Positions 16,797 to 25,782 of a DNA stretch of 64,000 nt are shown piece after piece. Numbering within the stretch: position 1 is the stretch's first letter; every line of letters begins with the position of its first letter. This DNA is from Marinibacterium sp. (GTDB lineage: Bacteria; Pseudomonadota; Alphaproteobacteria; Rhodobacterales; Rhodobacteraceae). The notes under the pieces are model-generated. The model worked only from the letters and a program-made list of their open reading frames with translations. It was not told the origin of the DNA and searched no databases. Both the position numbers and the translations under genes were made by a program. The stretch covers positions 115,900 through 179,899 of the forward strand of contig JAEPNQ010000001.1 of NCBI GenBank assembly GCA_017643305.1, in the 5' to 3' direction.

Positions 16797-18458
16797 TTAC
16801 ACACGTTCCATGTTGTATTCGCCGCGCCGGCCAGTGCCGTAGCGCTGCAGCGCACCTTCGGCTCCGACTGCGTTGGGACGATTGAAAATCCAGTTCTGCC
16901 AGGCGGTCAGACGGCCAAAGATCCGGGTCTCCATCGTTTCCGGCCCAGAAAAGCGCAGGTTGGCTTCCATGCCGGTCATCGCATCGGGTGAGAAGCTGGC
17001 ACGCTCTTCCATGAAGATGCGAATTTCGTCTTCCCAGTCGATGTCATCGAGGATCATGGTGACAAGACCCAGTTCATCGGCGTCTTCGGCTTCGAGCGCT
17101 TCGCCCTTGGCTTCGGCGGCTTTCTCAACGGCATCATCATCCCCATAAAACCGGGTCTGCAGGCGGGTCAGGTCGTTGCCCATATGGAACTGGCCGAAAT
17201 TGGCTTCGGTCAACGTTATGGTCGCGATCGGGCGATTATCGCCGTCGAACTCATCTTCCATCATGTAAGACCGGTCTACCGACCACAACAGTTCTGCCAG
17301 AAACCCGGCATAGCAGGAACCGTGTTCCACCAGCGCCACCAGCGAACGGGAAGTGACATCAACGCGCTTGAGCGTGCGCTTCCAATACGCCAGAACTTCG
17401 CGTGCCAGCCAGTGGTCTGCGTTGGACATCAGCAGGCTTTCATGCGCCTGCACCAGCGCCGGGTCACCCTGGGTGCGGAAGACCCACAGCCCGCAGCCCA
17501 TTTCGTTCAAACGCAGATGCAGGATCGCATCTTCCAGTTCCCGGCACAGGCGCAGCATCCACGCCAGGTCACCCTGTCCTTCGAACCCGGCCATGTCTGC
17601 CGGGGCATCACCTTCGGGTCCGTTCAGCGTGATGGTCGCAGTCCGCGCGGATCGGTCCACCATCACTTCAACCAGGGAATAGGTAACGGAGCCGTCTTCA
17701 CCAAAGCTGCGGTCCAGTGGGCCCAGTTCGATACCCTTGGTAACATCCGATTTGTCAGAGGCTGCGGCGAATTCGCGGGCACGCGCCACAACAGTTTCGT
17801 CAAACTTGGAGTTTGGCACAACTTCATCCACCAGTTTCCAGTCTGCTGCGCGTTTGCCACGCACGCCTTCTTCGGTGGAACAGAAAATATCAGCCCGATC
17901 GCGGCGCACCTTGCGCTTGTCAGTGACACGGGTCAGCCCACCCGTACCGGGCAACACCGCAAGCAGCGGAACTTCGGGCAGGGCAACGGATGATGTGGCG
18001 TCATCGGTCAGCATGATGTGGTTACAGGCAAGCGCGAGCTCATAACCGCCACCCGCACAAGCGCCTTTTACAGCGGCAATGTATTTTTGGCCGCTATCGG
18101 CTTCGGCTGCCTCGAACGCATTGCGCGTTTCATTGGTGAATTTACAGAAGTTCACCTTGTGGCTATGTGCGGCCCCACCCAGCATCCGGATGTTTGCGCC
18201 AGCGCAGAACACTTTGTCCTTGCCGGACTGCATCACCACAACCTTAACCTCGGGGTGTTCGAACCGCATGCGCTGCACAATATCGTTCAGTTCGATATCA
18301 ACGCCTAGGTCATAACTGTTCAGCTTCAGCTCATAGCCATCGAACAGACCGCCAGTTTCATCAACATCCATGATCAGGTTGGCCACAGGCCCGTCATACT
18401 CGACCCGCCAGTGACGGTAACGCGAGGGATCAGTTTCGAAGTCGATACGGTCTGCCAT
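16797..18458 (-). CDS. boxC: 2,3-epoxybenzoyl-CoA dihydrolase BoxC (benzoyl-CoA-dihydrodiol lyase)
   Basis: A 553-residue crotonase-superfamily enzyme that hydrolytically opens 2,3-epoxybenzoyl-CoA to 3,4-dehydroadipyl-CoA semialdehyde and formate. The N-terminal half carries the crotonase oxyanion-hole regions (KVFCAGANIRMLGG and KGACAGGGYELALAC), followed by PEVPLLAVLPGTGGLTRV. The long C-terminal extension is particular to BoxC. Start ATG 18458 has AGGAC upstream; the in-frame extension to 18494 lacks support. A TATAAT-containing promoter candidate and TGCA-type motifs lie upstream, at the end of the hydrolase gene. boxB follows. Confidence 0.95.
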   Translation of the reverse strand: MADRIDFETDPSRYRHWRVEYDGPVANLIMDVDETGGLFDGYELKLNSYDLGVDIELNDIVQRMRFEHPEVKVVVMQSGKDKVFCAGANIRMLGGAAHSHKVNFCKFTNETRNAFEAAEADSGQKYIAAVKGACAGGGYELALACNHIMLTDDATSSVALPEVPLLAVLPGTGGLTRVTDKRKVRRDRADIFCSTEEGVRGKRAADWKLVDEVVPNSKFDETVVARAREFAAASDKSDVTKGIELGPLDRSFGEDGSVTYSLVEVMVDRSARTATITLNGPEGDAPADMAGFEGQGDLAWMLRLCRELEDAILHLRLNEMGCGLWVFRTQGDPALVQAHESLLMSNADHWLAREVLAYWKRTLKRVDVTSRSLVALVEHGSCYAGFLAELLWSVDRSYMMEDEFDGDNRPIATITLTEANFGQFHMGNDLTRLQTRFYGDDDAVEKAAEAKGEALEAEDADELGLVTMILDDIDWEDEIRIFMEERASFSPDAMTGMEANLRFSGPETMETRIFGRLTAWQNWIFNRPNAVGAEGALQRYGTGRRGEYNMERV

Positions 18459-18478
18459 TGGAAGTCCTGAGCTTGACG

Positions 18479-18591
18479 CGAATTTCGTGCACAATAATGC
18501 GCCGATTTCGCTACGTAAACACAGGACTTGCCTTCTTCAGTGCCAAAATTCTCTGAAACTACAAATTTTATGCATTATAGTGCGAAATTTG
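18479..18591 (-). promoter_or_regulatory. Candidate boxC promoter with repeated TGCA-type motifs
   Basis: On the minus strand a perfect TATAAT (18579-18574) overlaps the hydrolase stop codon; the -35 is weak. Two same-strand motifs, TGCATAAAATTTG (18574-18562) and TGCACGAAATTCG (18491-18479), share TGCA-N2-AAATT-N-G, and a plus-strand TGCGAAATTTG (18581-18591) makes an inverted repeat with the first. BzdR operators in Azoarcus are built on TGCA repeats, so BoxR is the likely ligand (inference). Confidence 0.5.
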
Positions 18592-19417
18592 TGAGGTCTC
18601 CCTCTGGCTGCGCCGCTTCGATTCTCTCCAGGCGGACAACAAATTCGGCAACCTCTTCCAGGACTTTGTCGGTGCATTCCAAATGCGGGGCGTGCTGGCA
18701 GTTCTCCAGAACAAGTGTATCGACCGGGGCATAAGAATGATCGACAATCTCATCGAGCTGGGCCAGCGTACCGTATTGGTCATCTTTGCCCTGAATAGCC
18801 AGCGCTGGCACGCGGATGTAATCGATCACGTCTGATACGTCCCAATCTTGGAAACCCGGCGCGAGCCATGCGTCGTTCCAGCCCTTGAACGCCACCTCGG
18901 CATTCGCGTGGTACTTGCCCAGCTTGGCAGGCAGGTCACCCTTTTCCCATGCCATACGTGCCTCCGCAATCGCGGCCAGCCCCATGGGTTCGGTGAAGAA
19001 ATGCGGGGCCATCAGGACCAGCCCACGCACGCGATGGTCCACCACGCTGCCAGCATGGATCGCCGCAATGGTGGCACCGTCGGAATGCCCGAACAGGATG
19101 CCGGTGCGAAACCCGATCTGGTCCAGAACTTCCGGCAGCACATCAATCGCTTCGCGCGTCATGTAATCCAACGGGCGCGGAAGAACCGCCGGGTCAGATT
19201 GCCCGTAGCCCACCCGCGAAAAGACGAAAACACCCCAGCCAGTCGCATCCGCCAACCGCTGCGGAAAATCCCGCCACAACGCGACACATCCCAGACCTTC
19301 ATGCAGCAGAACAATTGTGGGCGCTATATCTGGGCCGGGGCCCCAACACGCGTATTCCAGGGATTTGCCGCCGGAGGTTAGCGTGCCGGTGGGCGAAGTG
19401 GACCAGTCTGCTGACAT
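18575..19417 (-). CDS. Alpha/beta hydrolase of the box cluster
   Basis: A 280-residue cytosolic alpha/beta-hydrolase. GHSDG holds nucleophile Ser112; GKDDQYG supplies the acid region and NCQHAPH the histidine. HEGLG forms the oxyanion hole (HG-type). Hydrolases of this kind accompany box genes; candidate roles are removing a shunt lactone or thioester, but nothing in the sequence decides this. It starts 3 nt after the FAH-family gene, without a terminator between, and its 3' end overlaps the candidate boxC promoter, so boxCB may be expressed both by read-through and separately. Confidence 0.88.
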   Translation of the reverse strand: MSADWSTSPTGTLTSGGKSLEYACWGPGPDIAPTIVLLHEGLGCVALWRDFPQRLADATGWGVFVFSRVGYGQSDPAVLPRPLDYMTREAIDVLPEVLDQIGFRTGILFGHSDGATIAAIHAGSVVDHRVRGLVLMAPHFFTEPMGLAAIAEARMAWEKGDLPAKLGKYHANAEVAFKGWNDAWLAPGFQDWDVSDVIDYIRVPALAIQGKDDQYGTLAQLDEIVDHSYAPVDTLVLENCQHAPHLECTDKVLEEVAEFVVRLERIEAAQPEGDLTNFAL

Positions 19418-19420
19418 TGC

Positions 19421-20116
19421 TTATTCCGCCGCCGCAATGGTCAGCTCAATTGGGTCCAGACCTTCGACACAGCCGGTGATGACATCGCCCGCCACCACAG
19501 CGCCGACACCCGCAGGCGTGCCGGTCAGGATAATGTCACCCGGGCGTAGGTGATAGAAGTGGGACAGGTGGCTGATGATTTCTTCGCTGTTCCAGACCAT
19601 GTCATCCAGCCGAGTATCTTGCCGGACCTCACCGTTTACGGCCAGATGCATGCGCTGCGGGCCAACTGCGCCAAAGTCGCCAACCTTGGTGATCGCAGTC
19701 ACGACAGCGGAGTTTTCGAAATCCTTGCTGACATCCCAAGGACGGCGGGTTTCTTTGGCATCACTCTGACGATCGCGTCGGGTCATGTCGAGCGCGCTGA
19801 AATACCCATAGATGGCATCCGCGGCCTGATCGACGGACACCCGGAACGCATCCGCGCCAATTGCAATGCCAAATTCCATTTCGTGATGATAGTTTTCAGT
19901 GCCCGGCGGGTAAGGAACGGTCGATCCGCTGGGGATTGCAGCCGTCGGGGTCTTACAGAAGTACCAAGGCGCCTCCCGATCAACCTCACTCCCCATTTCC
20001 TTGGCGTGGGCTACATAGTTGCGGCCGACGCAGAAAATTCGACCCACAGGGAAATCAGCATCTTCACCGTTTACGGCAATGACCATGGGCTGGGGAACGT
20101 CGAAAAGGAGGCTCAT
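19421..20116 (-). CDS. Fumarylacetoacetate hydrolase-family protein
   Basis: A 231-residue FAH-fold enzyme; these cleave C-C bonds of acylpyruvates (fumarylpyruvate, fumarylacetoacetate) or decarboxylate/hydrate related keto acids with a divalent metal. YHHEMEFGIAIG gives the Glu-x-Glu metal ligands and SALDMTRRD the third acidic ligand; GTPAGVGAVVAGD is the usual C-terminal loop. At this length it is nearest to single-domain fumarylpyruvate hydrolases, but no gentisate dioxygenase is nearby, so the substrate is open. It lies between the broken DUF3237 gene and the alpha/beta hydrolase in the box operon. Confidence 0.85.
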   Translation of the reverse strand: MSLLFDVPQPMVIAVNGEDADFPVGRIFCVGRNYVAHAKEMGSEVDREAPWYFCKTPTAAIPSGSTVPYPPGTENYHHEMEFGIAIGADAFRVSVDQAADAIYGYFSALDMTRRDRQSDAKETRRPWDVSKDFENSAVVTAITKVGDFGAVGPQRMHLAVNGEVRQDTRLDDMVWNSEEIISHLSHFYHLRPGDIILTGTPAGVGAVVAGDVITGCVEGLDPIELTIAAAE

Positions 20117-20139
20117 TTTTGGATCCTGTCTCAGTCATT

Positions 20140-20590
20140 TTAAAAGCGAGAAATGCGCACCTGGCTGGCATAGCGCCCACCGCTGCCGATAAACAGCATG
20201 CGGATGCCCTATTAATACCTTTGGTCGCCGGTTTCCAGACGGGCGTGCAGGCGCCTGTAGTGTTCGTTCAGGTTCAAATGTTTGCCTGCCGCAATCCGCG
20301 CGCTCACCTCGGGCGATCCATGCCGAACGCTGCGATTGATGATTTCGATCAGGGCGCCATCGACAGTTTTAAAAGCACAGTTCCTGTCCAGATGGGCACT
20401 GGTGTCGGCGGAAATGGTGTGCCAATTGGCCCCGGGGTTTACGATACGACCCTTCACGTACCAGGTGACCGTCCCATCAGTGATTGGAATAATCCGCTGT
20501 TGCCCAGCGCCACCCAGGCCATTTCCCGGATTGGGACCAGACCAAAGGCAATGTCGCAAAAACGGGTCAGCTGGGGCGACTGAATGAAGC
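20140..20590 (-). pseudogene. Broken DUF3237 gene
   Basis: The intact core on the minus strand reads RIIPITDGTVTWYVKGRIVNPG, then GALIEIINRSVR and LETGDQRY, the DUF3237 pattern. Two consecutive in-frame stops follow (TAA 20214-20212 and TAG 20211-20209), and the same frame then continues with RMLFIGSGGRYASQVRISRF to a terminal TAA at 20142-20140, clearly the original C-terminus. At the 5' side LTRFCDIAFGLVPIREM is encoded in another frame from the core, so a frameshift near 20520 is also present, and no good start codon is left. Three lesions argue against a functional product. Confidence 0.75.
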
Positions 20591-20602
20591 CGGTTCCTTG
20601 TT

Positions 20603-22393
20603 TTATACGCGGATCACTGCCGGATCGACATCATCATACAATCGATCGACCAGCGCCGCACGCCGCAGCAAAATCGCGCGGTTATTGAGGCTGCCTTTGG
20701 CCGTGATCTCTCCATCACCAACAGACGGCGGCCCATCAATCACCATCGCCCGGACGATGCGGTTGGAAGATCCCGTCGCATGTTCAGCCATCCGACCCAT
20801 TATATCCGCGATTTTGGCAGAGTAGTCGGCGTCTGCCACTGCACCATTGCCATCACCAGCCAACCCCAGCGCAGGGGCGGCAAAGATCAGCAGGCCAATT
20901 TCGGATTTCCCTGCCCCGGTTACTACCACATCCTGCACCAACCCAGCCAATTCGCTGAGCGCGGTCAGACGCAGGCGGCTCGCCTGAACCCAGGTACCAG
21001 TCATCAGTTTGAATTCGTCCGAAATACGACCGTCGAACAAAACGCCCTGTGTCACGTCAGCGGGGTCAACGAACCGCACGGCATCCCCAGTGATGAAGAA
21101 TCCGTCTTTGTCGAACACTTCCGCATTCTTGGCCGGGTCATTCAGATAACCAGTCATGATATTGGGGCCTTTGACCCGCAATTCATAACGTTCCGGCTGC
21201 TCCGGGATCAGTTTGGCTTGTTGTTCGGGCATTGGTACACCGATCATCCCGGACGATGCGCCGCCCTGATAGTGGATGATTGACGCTGGGGCTGTTTCAG
21301 TCATTCCCCAGCTGGAGGTCATCATCGGCACGCGTCCGGTTTCCACGCGCGACATATCCTCCAAAGCTGACCAGATGTCGGCAGGCAGGGACGCCCCCGC
21401 ATAAAAGATCATATCGAGATCAGAAAAGAAGCTGCGCCGCAGTTCGGCATCTTCGCGCATGGCCTGCACCAACAGGGAATATGCAATCGGCACGTTGAAG
21501 CTGAGCGTAGTGTTAACGAGCTTCAGGTTTTCCAACGTCTGTTCGAACAGTCCTTTAACAGGCTTGCCGCCATCCAGATACAGCGACCCGCCATTCGAAA
21601 GGATCGTGTTGAAATCCGAATTTCCTGCGAACACGTGGTTCCACGGCAGCCAATCGAGGATCGTGTGATGCCGCACACCCAGAAACGGAAGGCTGGCTAA
21701 ATATTGCGCCTGGTTCACGCACAGCATGCCTTGCGTGGTCGGAACGCCCTTGGGGTCAGAGGTGGAGCCGGACGTGAATAGTATCTTGGCCAACGTATCC
21801 GGCGTGATAGCTGCGTAAGCTGCCTCCAATTCGGATCCAGCGCTGCCTTGCAGCAAAACATCGAATTCGCTCACTCCCGCACCAGGGTTGGTGCCGACCA
21901 CCTTTTGCAGCCCATCAAGGCATGGCAGATCCAGCGCAGCGCCATAAGCCGTACCGTCTTCGGCATAGACCATCGCGGGTTGGACCTTTTCGATGCAGTA
22001 TTGCAACCGCCCATGGGCTTCGGGGATCAACGAATACTGCTCCGCCAGCGGAACAATCGGCGCGCCGACATATTGGGCGGCCTGCATCAGCACCGCATGG
22101 TTCAGACTGGGTCCGGACAGGACGGCAACAGGCTTTCCACGGCCAATACCGCGCGCCAGAAGCGATGCCGCCACTGCGCGGGTGGCTTCGAGCATTTCGA
22201 GATAAGTCAGGCTGTGCCACCCGGCTCCGGACCGTTGGGCGATAAACACGCGCGCTGGTTCGATATCTGCCCAGTGGTGCAGCCAAGCATTGGTGTCCCG
22301 CACAACTGGCCCCAGCTCCAACCCGGACCCGAGGATGATGGTACCATCCAGCTGGTCCTGCCTTGTGACATTGTGTTTCAGATAGCCCGCCAT
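20603..22393 (-). CDS. Feruloyl-CoA synthase-type aryl/acyl-CoA ligase
   Basis: A 596-residue ANL ligase. FTSGSTSDPKGVPTTQ is the AMP-binding loop with the variant Ser-Asp, SSWGMTETAP the second motif, and FDGRISDEFKLMTGTWVQ the atypical hinge that marks the feruloyl-CoA synthase (Fcs) subgroup rather than benzoate-CoA ligases; GEITAKG carries the C-terminal Lys. In the box cluster it probably supplies an aromatic acyl-CoA; a hydroxycinnamate or a benzoate could be the substrate. ATG 22393 has GGGAGAG upstream. First gene of the leftward box operon. Confidence 0.85.
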   Translation of the reverse strand: MAGYLKHNVTRQDQLDGTIILGSGLELGPVVRDTNAWLHHWADIEPARVFIAQRSGAGWHSLTYLEMLEATRAVAASLLARGIGRGKPVAVLSGPSLNHAVLMQAAQYVGAPIVPLAEQYSLIPEAHGRLQYCIEKVQPAMVYAEDGTAYGAALDLPCLDGLQKVVGTNPGAGVSEFDVLLQGSAGSELEAAYAAITPDTLAKILFTSGSTSDPKGVPTTQGMLCVNQAQYLASLPFLGVRHHTILDWLPWNHVFAGNSDFNTILSNGGSLYLDGGKPVKGLFEQTLENLKLVNTTLSFNVPIAYSLLVQAMREDAELRRSFFSDLDMIFYAGASLPADIWSALEDMSRVETGRVPMMTSSWGMTETAPASIIHYQGGASSGMIGVPMPEQQAKLIPEQPERYELRVKGPNIMTGYLNDPAKNAEVFDKDGFFITGDAVRFVDPADVTQGVLFDGRISDEFKLMTGTWVQASRLRLTALSELAGLVQDVVVTGAGKSEIGLLIFAAPALGLAGDGNGAVADADYSAKIADIMGRMAEHATGSSNRIVRAMVIDGPPSVGDGEITAKGSLNNRAILLRRAALVDRLYDDVDPAVIRV

Positions 22394-22500
22394 CGCTCTC
22401 CCTTCGCAACCGGGTATGCGACCACTCTCCCCGATTGACCGCGCAGATTTTGGCGAAGGGTATGCGCCAATCTCCCAAAAGGGCAAGCCGATGTCGGCGA

Positions 22501-23775
22501 TCAGCCGTTTTCGCGTAGGACCGATCCAGCCAGATAGAGCGATCCACAGATCAGGATACGTGCGTTGGACGTTCGTTGTGTGGCGATGCGCAACGCGTCT
22601 GTCAGGTCATCGGCGGTATCCGCAGTCAGCCCCTGGGCCTTGGCCGCACTTGCCGTTTCATCCGCTGTGAGCGTGTTGGCTTCACCCGGGATGGACACGC
22701 CAATCAACCGATCCGCCACATTGCCGAGCGGGCGCAGGTAGCCCCCAACATCCTTGGTGTTCAGCATCCCACAGATCAAAACCAAGGGACGCGAGGGTAA
22801 TTCTGACAGCGTTTGAGCAATGGCATGCCCTGCTGCAGGGTTGTGGCCACCGTCGAGCCACAGCTCCGCGCCCCCGGCGGCCTCAACCAGCGGGCCATGC
22901 CGCAAACGTTGCATCCGAGCAGGCCATTGCGCTTGGGTCACCGTCGCCTCACAAGCGCGCTCCCCAAAGCCAAGATGGCGCAGGGCGGCCAACGCAAGGC
23001 CTGCGTTTTCGAACTGGTGCGAACCAGGCAGGTTGGGACGTGGCAAATCACACAGGCCGGTTTCGTCCTGATAGACCAGCCGCCCGCGCTCTTCGCCCAC
23101 ATGCCAGTGCTGCCCATGGGCAAGAAGCGGCGCGCCGACGCATTCTGCACACGCTTCGATCACATCCATCGCATCTTCTTGCTGTGGGGCAACAATGCAC
23201 GTCACGCCACGTTTCAGGATTCCTGCCTTTTCGCCCGCAATCTCACCCAGCGTTTCACCCAAAAACTGCTGGTGGTCGATGGATACCGGGGTGATCGCTG
23301 TCAGCGCGGGCTGGGCGATAACGTTCGTAGCATCCAGACGGCCGCCCAACCCGACCTCCAATAGTGTGTAATCCGCGGGTGTCCGGGCGAAAGCCAGAAG
23401 GGCGGCACAGGTGGTGATTTCGAAATAAGTGATGGGTGCGTCACCATTGGCAGCTTCGCATTCTTCCAAAACATTCGACAGGTGCGATTCTTCGATCAGA
23501 TCGCCCACCAAACGGATGCGTTCGTGAAACCGCGCCAAATGGGGGGAGGTATATGCGTGTACCTTGCACCCCTCCGCCTCCAAACCCGCGCGGATCATCG
23601 CCTGACTGGAACCTTTGCCATTGGTTCCGGCGATGTGGATCACCGGTGGCAGGCTGTCCTGCGGGTTGCCAAGCGCATCCAGCAGCCGCCAAACGCGGTC
23701 CAGTGTCAGATCGATCACCTTGGGGTGCAGGGACATCATCCGTTGCAGGATGATGTCAGAACCGGGATTTGTCAT
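22501..23775 (-). CDS. folC: Bifunctional folylpolyglutamate/dihydrofolate synthase
   Basis: A 424-residue Mur-ligase-family enzyme that adds glutamate to dihydropteroate and folates with [18 protein letters not shown] is the P-loop, [13 protein letters not shown] the folate-binding segment, [14 protein letters not shown] the omega-type conserved block, and [12 protein letters not shown] the C-terminal glutamate-ligase motif. ATG 23775 overlaps the accD stop (ATGA), the standard accD-folC arrangement of proteobacteria. It ends 108 nt before the start of the Fcs-type ligase gene, which is in the same direction. Confidence 0.96.
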   Translation of the reverse strand: MTNPGSDIILQRMMSLHPKVIDLTLDRVWRLLDALGNPQDSLPPVIHIAGTNGKGSSQAMIRAGLEAEGCKVHAYTSPHLARFHERIRLVGDLIEESHLSNVLEECEAANGDAPITYFEITTCAALLAFARTPADYTLLEVGLGGRLDATNVIAQPALTAITPVSIDHQQFLGETLGEIAGEKAGILKRGVTCIVAPQQEDAMDVIEACAECVGAPLLAHGQHWHVGEERGRLVYQDETGLCDLPRPNLPGSHQFENAGLALAALRHLGFGERACEATVTQAQWPARMQRLRHGPLVEAAGGAELWLDGGHNPAAGHAIAQTLSELPSRPLVLICGMLNTKDVGGYLRPLGNVADRLIGVSIPGEANTLTADETASAAKAQGLTADTADDLTDALRIATQRTSNARILICGSLYLAGSVLRENG

Positions 23776-24710
23776 TTTTCGGGTGTCGCGCCATCCGAGT
23801 CCGGCGCTTCGATCTGCGCGGGCTCATCCGATGGCGGCGGCAGCTCACCTTTGATCGCGGGCGGCAGGCCCAACAGCATCCGGGTGATTGAAATCAGCTC
23901 ATCCCGCATCTGGGGGCGTGGCGTGACGCGGTCCAGCATGCCGTGATCCAGCAGGTATTCGGCCCGCTGGAATCCTTCGGGCAGCTTTTCGCGAATCGTT
24001 TGTTCAATCACGCGCGGTCCGGCGAAACAGATCAGCGCATTGGGTTCAGAAATGTGAACGTCGCCCAGCATCGCATAGGATGCGGTGACCCCCCCGGTGG
24101 TGGGATGCGTCAGGACAACAATATAGGGCAGCTTGGCTTCTTTCAGCATCTGCACCGCAACGGTCGTCCGCGGCATCTGCATCAGCGAAAGGATGCCCTC
24201 CTGCATACGGGCGCCGCCAGCGGCCGAAAAGATGATCAGCGGACGTCGCAGTTTCACGGCTTCTTCCGCCGCAGCGATAATAGCGTTGCCCACGTACATA
24301 CCCATGGATCCGCCCATAAAGGAAAAGTCCTGAGCAGCCGCCACGATGGGCGTACGCCCAATTTCACCCGTGGCCACCAGCATCGCTTCTTTTTCGCCAG
24401 TGGCACGCTGGGCAGCCTTCATACGGTCCGGATACTTCTTTTGATCGCGGAAACTCAGCGGGTCGGCCTGCGGTTCAGGCACGCTGACCTCCACAAATAC
24501 ACCACCGTCAAACAGCGCGTTGAAACGGTCGCGGGGCGTGATGTTCATGTGATGCCCGCAGCTGGTGCAGACATTCAGGTTTTCGCTAAGCTCACGATGG
24601 AACAGCATGGTTCCGCATTCATCGCATTTCTTCCACAGGTTCTCAGGCGTTTCGCGGCGCGAAAAGATCGAATTGATCCGCGGCCGGACATAGTTGGTGA
24701 TCCAGTTCAT
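23772..24710 (-). CDS. accD: Acetyl-CoA carboxylase carboxyltransferase subunit beta
   Basis: A 312-residue subunit that, with AccA, carboxylates acetyl-CoA from biotinyl-AccB in fatty acid synthesis. The N-terminal C4 zinc ribbon is KKCDECG...CTSCG (about residues 27-50), and the crotonase-fold core has [13 protein letters not shown] and GGARMQEG. The C-terminal tail is Pro/Glu-rich. ATG 24710 is chosen over an upstream in-frame start because GGAGAG lies 7 nt before it and residues from MNWITNYV match the family. Operon with folC. Confidence 0.96.
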   Translation of the reverse strand: MNWITNYVRPRINSIFSRRETPENLWKKCDECGTMLFHRELSENLNVCTSCGHHMNITPRDRFNALFDGGVFVEVSVPEPQADPLSFRDQKKYPDRMKAAQRATGEKEAMLVATGEIGRTPIVAAAQDFSFMGGSMGMYVGNAIIAAAEEAVKLRRPLIIFSAAGGARMQEGILSLMQMPRTTVAVQMLKEAKLPYIVVLTHPTTGGVTASYAMLGDVHISEPNALICFAGPRVIEQTIREKLPEGFQRAEYLLDHGMLDRVTPRPQMRDELISITRMLLGLPPAIKGELPPPSDEPAQIEAPDSDGATPEK

Positions 24711-24776
24711 TCCAGTCTCTCCAGCGGGACCTGTGGGTTCGGTGCGTGAAATAAGCTGCCGCGCGCGCGATTGCAA

Positions 24777-25676
24777 TCAGCGCCGGATCGCCAAACGCGC
24801 AGCAAGCCAGAATACGATGGTGGTTGCGAAGTCCACAGGCAGCCACGCGCGCAGCAGCTCAGTATCGTTCATACCGACCGGGGTGACATAAAGAGCGAGG
24901 CCATTCAGGTTGTCCGGCAATGACACGAACAACAATGCGGACACATTGTTGAACGTGTGCAAAATGATGGCTGGGCCAAGTGACCCGGCGCGCGCAGTCA
25001 GATCAGCCATCAGCAAACCAAACAACCCGGACCAGATTGCCAATAGCAGCGCATTGTCTCCGGCATCGGCAGGAACATAGTGGCCAAACGCGAACAGCAA
25101 AGCAGGCAGTGCCATCCAGATGGCAGGGTGGCTGAACCGTGCCGCCAGATGCTGCTGGATGTAGCCACGGAACAGGATTTCTTCTGAGGCGCTCTGGATA
25201 AACACCGCGACAAGCCCGAACGGCAAAAGGATCAGCCAGCGCGAAAACGGAAGGTTATCGACCAGCTCCATCCCCAGATTGTAGGGCGGCAGTACCAAAA
25301 GCACCGCGCCAATCGCGAGTAGAACCGACAGAACCCTGATCGACTGTCCAATAAAAACCAATCTAGGACCCAAAAGCGAAGACAGCCTACGTTTGTGAAC
25401 CAGTCGCAGCGCCACAGAGATCCCGATAATCAGAAACCCAAAGCTGAACAGCGTGACCAGCATGGAAAACGGTGTCTGTCCCAGCCCGGCCGCTTCGGAA
25501 AAGTGGGTCACCCACAGGGAAGGAGCCAGCCGCATGATCGCTGCCTGCAAAGACGAATTCAGAGTCACCATGACAATGGCTGCAACGACCAGCCCGGCAG
25601 CCAGCCGCCAGATGGTCTGGTCAACCCGATTTTCTTGCAACAACGCTGCCTGCGCGCGGTAAGGGGAACGTGACAT
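24777..25676 (-). CDS. CPBP-family intramembrane metalloprotease (CAAX/Abi type)
   Basis: A 299-residue protein with about eight membrane segments. EEILFRGYIQQHL (about residue 175) holds the Glu-Glu...Arg of the first CPBP motif, FAFGHY the second His site, and HTFNN the third, consistent with a membrane-embedded glutamate/histidine protease site. Bacterial members process or immunity-protect against peptides; no substrate is evident. Divergent from ilvD, with 106 nt between the starts, and ends 66 nt before the accD start. Confidence 0.85.
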   Translation of the reverse strand: MSRSPYRAQAALLQENRVDQTIWRLAAGLVVAAIVMVTLNSSLQAAIMRLAPSLWVTHFSEAAGLGQTPFSMLVTLFSFGFLIIGISVALRLVHKRRLSSLLGPRLVFIGQSIRVLSVLLAIGAVLLVLPPYNLGMELVDNLPFSRWLILLPFGLVAVFIQSASEEILFRGYIQQHLAARFSHPAIWMALPALLFAFGHYVPADAGDNALLLAIWSGLFGLLMADLTARAGSLGPAIILHTFNNVSALLFVSLPDNLNGLALYVTPVGMNDTELLRAWLPVDFATTIVFWLAARLAIRR

Positions 25677-25782
25677 GCCCCTGCCTATTCTGTCCCGCCG
25701 TATTTGGCGAGGCCCGATCGCTCTTGTTCCCACCCGGCTCGCTGGGTATTGCCACTACAGAGAATTTTCCGGGAGGTCCGCC

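Noticed and set aside
14094..22393. boxA and boxD within the box cluster
   Set aside because: No protein with two ferredoxin motifs plus a flavin reductase domain, and no aldehyde dehydrogenase, is encoded here.
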